Below are positions 59,731 through 64,000 of a DNA stretch of 64,000 nt, one piece after another (positions within the stretch are counted from its first letter, which is position 1; the number at the start of each line of letters is the position of its first letter). This DNA is from Stictocephala bisonia. Lineage: Eukaryota; Arthropoda; Insecta; Hemiptera; Membracidae. The notes beneath the pieces are model-generated. The model ran no database searches and was not told the origin of the DNA. It worked only from the letters and a program-made list of their open reading frames with translations. The DNA is taken from the NCBI GenBank assembly GCA_035578905.1, contig JAQJVL010000800.1, positions 278,001 to 342,000 of the forward strand, written 5' to 3'. Made by a program: the position numbers and the translations under genes.

Positions 59731-60488
59731 CTCCCCGCGTTGTTGCGAGTGACCGTGGCCATTTGCCTTTGACACGTGCCCATAGCAGGAGTGTCGGGGA
59801 TTTTTCGGGCCTTGCTGGCATGGCTTCCCTGGGACTTAGTGCGGTCACCTCGGTGTGTCCTGGCGTTTTTGTTTCTTTTGGTGGTACGGTGTGTCGAGCC
59901 CTTCTTGATTCTGGTTCGGCATGCAGTATCATCAGCCTTTCTCTTTTTGAGTCCCTTGACGCCTTAGGACTTGTCAGGCACACCGAGCCTTCTTCTGTTA
60001 CTTGCTGGACAGCATCCCAAACTACTCTACCTATAATTCTAAAGGCGTTTTTCCATTTTAAAATTGAAGGATTTTCCTGGAGGTGGGGTTTTCTTGTTGC
60101 CAAGGACCTGGCGGTTTCTTGTATCATAGGGGCAGACTTTATTTCTAAGAGTGGTATGGTGCTTGACCTCCAGAAGCGCCAGATGTTTTTCAAGTTTAAT
60201 CGGCGAGTTTTGGTGCCTCTAGTAGGTGATTCTGACTGCCCTCCTGCAGTCAGAGAGGTGGGTTGTGAGCCCGAACAACCCAAGGTGGATCCGGTTGGTC
60301 ATCTCCCCCCTGAGCAGGCGGAGGCCATTAGGAGGCTGTGTTTGCGGTTTCCTGATGTGCTTACGGCTGAGCTTGGGGTCACTTCTCTTCTGGAGTATGA
60401 GATCCACCTCACCGATTCTCAGCCAGTTAGAAGTCATCCCGTACAAACTTGCTCCCCCAAAGATGGAGGTTATGAGGGCTATGATTGA
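59727..60488 (+). pseudogene. Gypsy pol, protease part (first open segment)
   Basis: Frame -1 to gag. The retropepsin active site LLDSGSACS lies at about 59901-59925. A hydrophobic core and an IIGADFI segment (about 60136) fit a retroviral-type aspartic protease, which cuts Gag-Pol. The linker to RT ends with LLEYEIHLTDSQPV. The frame then stops at 60488 because of one extra base in a CCC near 60440, after which RT continues in another frame. It could be a true inactivating indel or a sequencing error. Confidence 0.8.
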
Positions 60489-61512
60489 GGATCTTCTGAG
60501 CAAGGGTGTGATTGAACCGTCTCGTTCCGCTTATGCCAGTCCAGCTTTTCTTGTGCCCAAGCCTAATGGTAAGTCTAGGCTTGTGATGGATTATCGGAGG
60601 CTCAACGCTAAGGTCGCTATTGACTCGGTACCTCTGCCTGATTTGCATTCTGCGTTTGATTGGTTCGGTAAGGCTAAGTTTTTCAGTGTGTTTGATTTGA
60701 ACCAGGCCTACCATCAGATTCCATTGAAGAAGGAATCACGGCCTATGACTAGCTTCTGTGTTCCCTGGAATCTTTATCAGTTCACTAGGGTTCCTATGGG
60801 TCTTGCTGTGGGTGCCCAGACTCTTACTCGTCTGCTTGATTCCATCTTCCATGATGTGAAGTTCAAGTTTGTCTTCAATTACCTGGACGACCTTCTTGTC
60901 TACAGTGAGACTTTCGGGGAACACATGCAACATCTGGAGGAAGTTCTTAGTCGCCTTAAATCAGCTGGCCTTACCGTCAATCCAGAGAAAGTCACTTTTG
61001 CTCGTCCTGAGATTTCTTTTCTGGGTCATCTGATATCTTCTCGAGGCGTCTGCATTGATCCTGCGAGGACCCAGGGCATTCGGGATTTTCCTCCTCCCAG
61101 AGATGCCAAGGGGATTGCCCGTTTTGTGGGGATGGTGAATTTTTACCGTCGCTTCATCCCTAACGTGGCCGAGCTTGCTGCCCCGTTGAACGAGTTGCGG
61201 AAGAAAGGTGTCCCTTTTGTGTGGGGCCAAGCTCAGCAGACTGCCTTTGATGCTCTCAAGGAGGCTATCATGCAACCTCCTGTCCTGCGTATGCCTGATT
61301 TCAGCAGAGAATTTATTCTTCAGACTGATGCCTCCTCCTCCGCCATTGCTGCTGTTCTTTCTCAGGAGTTTGATGGGGTCAGGCAGCCCATCGCTTTTGC
61401 TTCGAGGACGTTGTCTCACCAGGAACAGAAAGCTTCTTCCATCTATGAGTTAGAGTGTCTGGCTGTTGTCTTTGGTACGGACAAGTTTCAGGCGTTTCTT
61501 GGAACACGCTGA
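60440..61512 (+). pseudogene. Gypsy pol, reverse transcriptase and RNase H start
   Basis: Contains the RT segments KGVIEPSRSAYASP, RLVMDYRRLN, FSVFDLNQAYHQI (first catalytic Asp), and FNYLDDLLVYS with the YLDD box at about 60880. The connection FYRRFIPNVAELAAPL and the RNase H start LQTDASSSAIAAVL follow, then ASRTLSHQEQ and YELECLAVV. The frame ends at 61512 because of a one-base shift near 61490; the RNase H end is in the next segment. This enzyme copies the element RNA into DNA in cytoplasmic particles. Confidence 0.9.
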
Positions 61513-63007
61513 GTTCTTGCTGGAGACGGACAATCAGGCACTGTCTTGGCTTCTTGCCCATCCCAGACAGCTTGGGAAAATTGGTCGCTGGGTGGTCAAA
61601 ATTTCTGCCTTTAAGTTCCGAGTCCAACATCTTAGGGGTACCCAGAATGTCATCGCGGATGCTCTTTCCCGCATGTACCATGAACCCAGTGATCCACCGA
61701 CTGAGGCTGTTGCTCAGTGTGGTGCTGTTCTTCTGGATTTTCCTCTGGCTTTTGACGACCTACTGTCCCATCAGCAGAAAGATCCTGAGCTGTCAGTCAT
61801 CTTAGGTGAGCTTCAAGAGGGAGGTGCCCACCCTCCCTATTTTCTGTCCAAAGGGGTACTCTGTTGCCGTCCTCGACAGAGGGGTGAACCCCGTGTAGTG
61901 CTGCCTAGTCATCTAGTACCGATGGTCTTTCAATATTATCACTCTTCTCTTGTGGGCGGTCATCTTGGCATTCATAAGACCATCGCTAAGATTCGTAGGT
62001 ACTTCATCTGGAAGGGCATGGACCGGGATGTTGCGGGCAGAGTGCGGGCTTGTCACCTGTGCTCTCTCAGCAAGCCTAGTCAGAATGCAAGGTTAGGGTT
62101 GTTATCTTCTGAGGTGGCCGAGCGTCCTTTTGAGAAGGTGTTCATCGACTACGTGGGTCCTTTTCCCCGTAGCAAGTCAGGTAGCTCCTACCTACTTGTT
62201 TGTGTGGATGCTTTCTCGAAGTTCGTTTGGCTTTTCCCACTTCGGAGTGCCACGGCTAAGCTCACCATCCGTGCTCTCCAGTCCCAACTCTTCCAGCACT
62301 TTGGTGTGCCTTCCACTCTTGTGTCCGACAACGGTAGCCAGTTTACCTCACACGAGTTTCGTAGGTTCTGTTTTGGCAATGGTATCAGGCATGTGACTAC
62401 CTCTCCTTATTACCCACAGCCTTCTCATGCAGAGCGGTTCAACCGCAATCTTCGGTCTGCCCTTATTACTTTCCATGCTGAGAAGCAGAACACCTGGGAT
62501 GAGAGTCTCTCTTGGCTCCAGCTTGCTTTCAATTCTTCCAAGCATGAGAGTCACAATGCCACTCCCTTCGAGATTCTACATGGCTACCCTCCTAACAACC
62601 CTTTGTCCAACTTGTGGAGGCTAGAGGATCTTCTACCTACGCCAGGTGCCACTGACGTAGTGTCCACGTGGCGGGCTGCTCGGCGCAACCTGCTACGTGC
62701 TAGAGAGAGAGTAAGGAGGAGGTATGATAAGGGTCGTACTCCTAACCCTTTTCAGGTTGGAGATCTGGTTCTTTGTCAGGCTCACCCGGTCAGTTCGGCC
62801 GCGGAACGAAGAGCTGCAAAGTTGTGCTATCGGTGGTCTGGTCCCCACCGCATCGACAGGTTTTTGTCACCGGTGACTGCTCTGCTGGTTGATCCCCAGT
62901 CAGGCAGGGTGTTCAGGAAAGCCCATGTGTCCCAGCTTAAGGCTTTCCGGGGAACGGTTGGTCCAGGAGTTGGTGTTCCTGGGGGTTTCTTGGGGCAAAG
63001 AGATTGA
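61490..63007 (+). pseudogene. Gypsy pol, RNase H end and integrase
   Basis: Starts with the end of RNase H (LLETDNQALSWL, NVIADALSRM). The integrase has the zinc-binding HHCC region (GGHLGIHKTI, CHLCSLSK), then the D,D,E core: FIDYVGPFPR, VSDNGSQFTS and the AERFNRNL glutamate. The C-terminal region, YRWSGPHRIDRF near 62830, looks like a GPY/F module. There is no chromodomain. Integrase joins the DNA copy to the genome. This segment has no internal stop. Confidence 0.9.
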
Positions 63008-63238
63008 TCACCTCTGCACCCTAGGTGGCTGTTCTGAGAGAGTCTTCCTTCTCTCTTTTCTTGTCGGGCCCGACAGTCAGGGTAGTTCGCTCCCTGTTCG
63101 AGGGGTTTCCCCTCTTAGATTCTCTTTGGACGTCCTTGGAACACCACTCTTCGGAGGTCTTCTTCGTCTTCTGTTTGGTTCCCTGAGGTACCGAGTTTTC
63201 TCCCCTGCCTGGGTGTGTTGAGTTTTGCAGAGGGAGGT
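63008..63238 (+). other. Gypsy 3' untranslated region with polypurine tract
   Basis: No env-like frame. The purine-rich GCAGAGGGAGGT at 63227-63238 directly precedes the 3' LTR and would prime plus-strand DNA synthesis. Confidence 0.7.
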
Positions 63239-64000
63239 TGTACCGGGTCTTTTGACCGGTACATTTTTTTTTCTTTTTCGTCGTTGTCTGCCGGGCTGCC
63301 TGAGATTCGCTTGTGCCCGGCGATTCGCGTACTTTGGTGGCCGTTGGCTTGGACTCGGTCGTTCCGTGTTCCAGCCTTCGTCGGTCCGGTTGGCCAGTTT
63401 TCTAGTCGTTTTCTCTGCAGCTGCTCGGCAAGTTCACGATGTCAGGCTAGAGACTCCTAAACTCCAGGGTCCTTGAGTGGGATGTTCAGCCCTCGGCCTG
63501 CCATCCGGGGATGGTCAACCATTCTACCACTGCGAGCCTGGCCTGGGGGCCATGTGATTGAGCGAGCTCTGCCCCTCACTGCCCTCTCTACTTCTCGGGG
63601 CAATTTTCTTCAGTCCTCAGGTCAGTGCGTTCCTTTTCGTTTCCCGGCGGCTGAGCTGGGGGGGGGGGTTCTGATGGCATTAAAGAAAAAACAGAAGAAA
63701 AAAATGTTTGTGGAACTTTATGTGGCCTAGGCCTAAACTTGAACAGTGATTATGCAACACAGCCATTGGGGACTTATATATTTTTTTATTAAAGGGAAAA
63801 GACAACTTGAAATACAAAAAAGAACTTTTTGGATGTTAATATTTATTTATATTTCTTGTTATTAATTGATTAGTTTTATTTGTTGTTATATTTTTTAGAT
63901 TTTATAGTTGTTAGGTCCCCATTGTTAAATCATGTTATTATTTATTTATATGTTTAGGCCTAGTTATTGTTATTTATTTTTTTGTTAAGTGTCTTAGGGG
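63239..64000 (+). repeat. 3' LTR of the Gypsy element (partial)
   Basis: The first ~760 bp of the LTR; the rest lies beyond the window. It differs from the 5' LTR at about nine bases plus homopolymer lengths and a 14-bp insertion (AATGTTTGTGGAAC). Confidence 0.9.

Larger units (their letters stand above)
56723..64000 (+). mobile_element. Ty3/Gypsy LTR retrotransposon (3' LTR cut by window end)
   Basis: A complete internal region between a full 5' LTR and a partial 3' LTR: primer-binding site, gag, pol (protease, RT, RNase H, integrase) and polypurine tract in Ty3/Gypsy order, with no env. It is markedly GC-richer than its surroundings. Over the ~740 comparable bases the two LTRs differ by about nine substitutions and a few indels, so insertion is recent. 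It lies within the Harbinger element, next to the transposase start codon. Confidence 0.95.

Overview
The window looks like repeat-rich, AT-rich nuclear DNA from an arthropod, most likely an insect. The reasons are its mix of mobile elements: non-LTR retrotransposons with (TTA)n- or (AAATA)n-type tails, a GIY-YIG Penelope-like element, a Helitron ending in CTAG, a PIF/Harbinger transposon, a hAT-like MITE, tRNA-derived SINEs and a Ty3/Gypsy element. I could not name the species and found no convincing host protein-coding gene; every protein homology I recognise belongs to a mobile element.

Layout. 1-6 kb: two 5'-truncated LINEs on the minus strand. One is degenerate and sits inside an older SINE-like repeat. 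The other has an uninterrupted reverse-transcriptase frame and sits inside a GT/GGGTT-rich minisatellite. 6.0-6.9 kb: a DNA element made largely of two ~300-bp inverted arms. 9.5-10.4 kb: a 92-bp tandem array. 10.95-11.1 kb: a small CpG-rich island with an NRF-1-like palindrome. 13.1-13.7 kb: a complete non-autonomous Helitron. 15.1-15.6 kb: the best copy of a SINE-like family whose head resembles 7SL RNA. 18.5-20.3 kb: a 93-bp array. 22.3-23.1 kb: a 35-bp array. 23.5-26.5 kb: a decayed LINE on the plus strand. 28.1-28.7 kb: a Penelope-like fragment. 28.8-33.6 kb: tRNA-like SINE pieces, an old degenerate tandem array, an inverted repeat and a 43-bp array. 35.6-38.3 kb: a 42-bp array of about 64 units. 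39.2-39.9 kb: a 111-bp repeat split by a SINE. 43.0-44.3 kb: a 52-bp array. 48.7-49.2 kb: a Helitron 3' end and a LINE tail. 50.1-52.1 kb: a 54-bp array. 52.4-56.7 kb: a PIF/Harbinger transposon carrying two genes with interleaved exons on opposite strands, itself hit by a hAT-like MITE. 56.7 kb to the end: a young, GC-richer Ty3/Gypsy retrotransposon inserted at the start of the Harbinger transposase and running off the window.

How the parts relate. The window is a record of successive insertions (LINE into SINE, LINE into minisatellite, SINE into a 111-bp repeat, hAT into Harbinger, Gypsy into Harbinger) with local amplification of at least seven unrelated minisatellites. Periods of 42, 54 and 93 bp are multiples of three, so these arrays produce long open frames with repetitive 'proteins' that I regard as artefacts. 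The Harbinger genes and Gypsy pol all carry frame breaks, so none of the autonomous elements seen here looks fully functional as written, although some one-base breaks could be sequencing errors.
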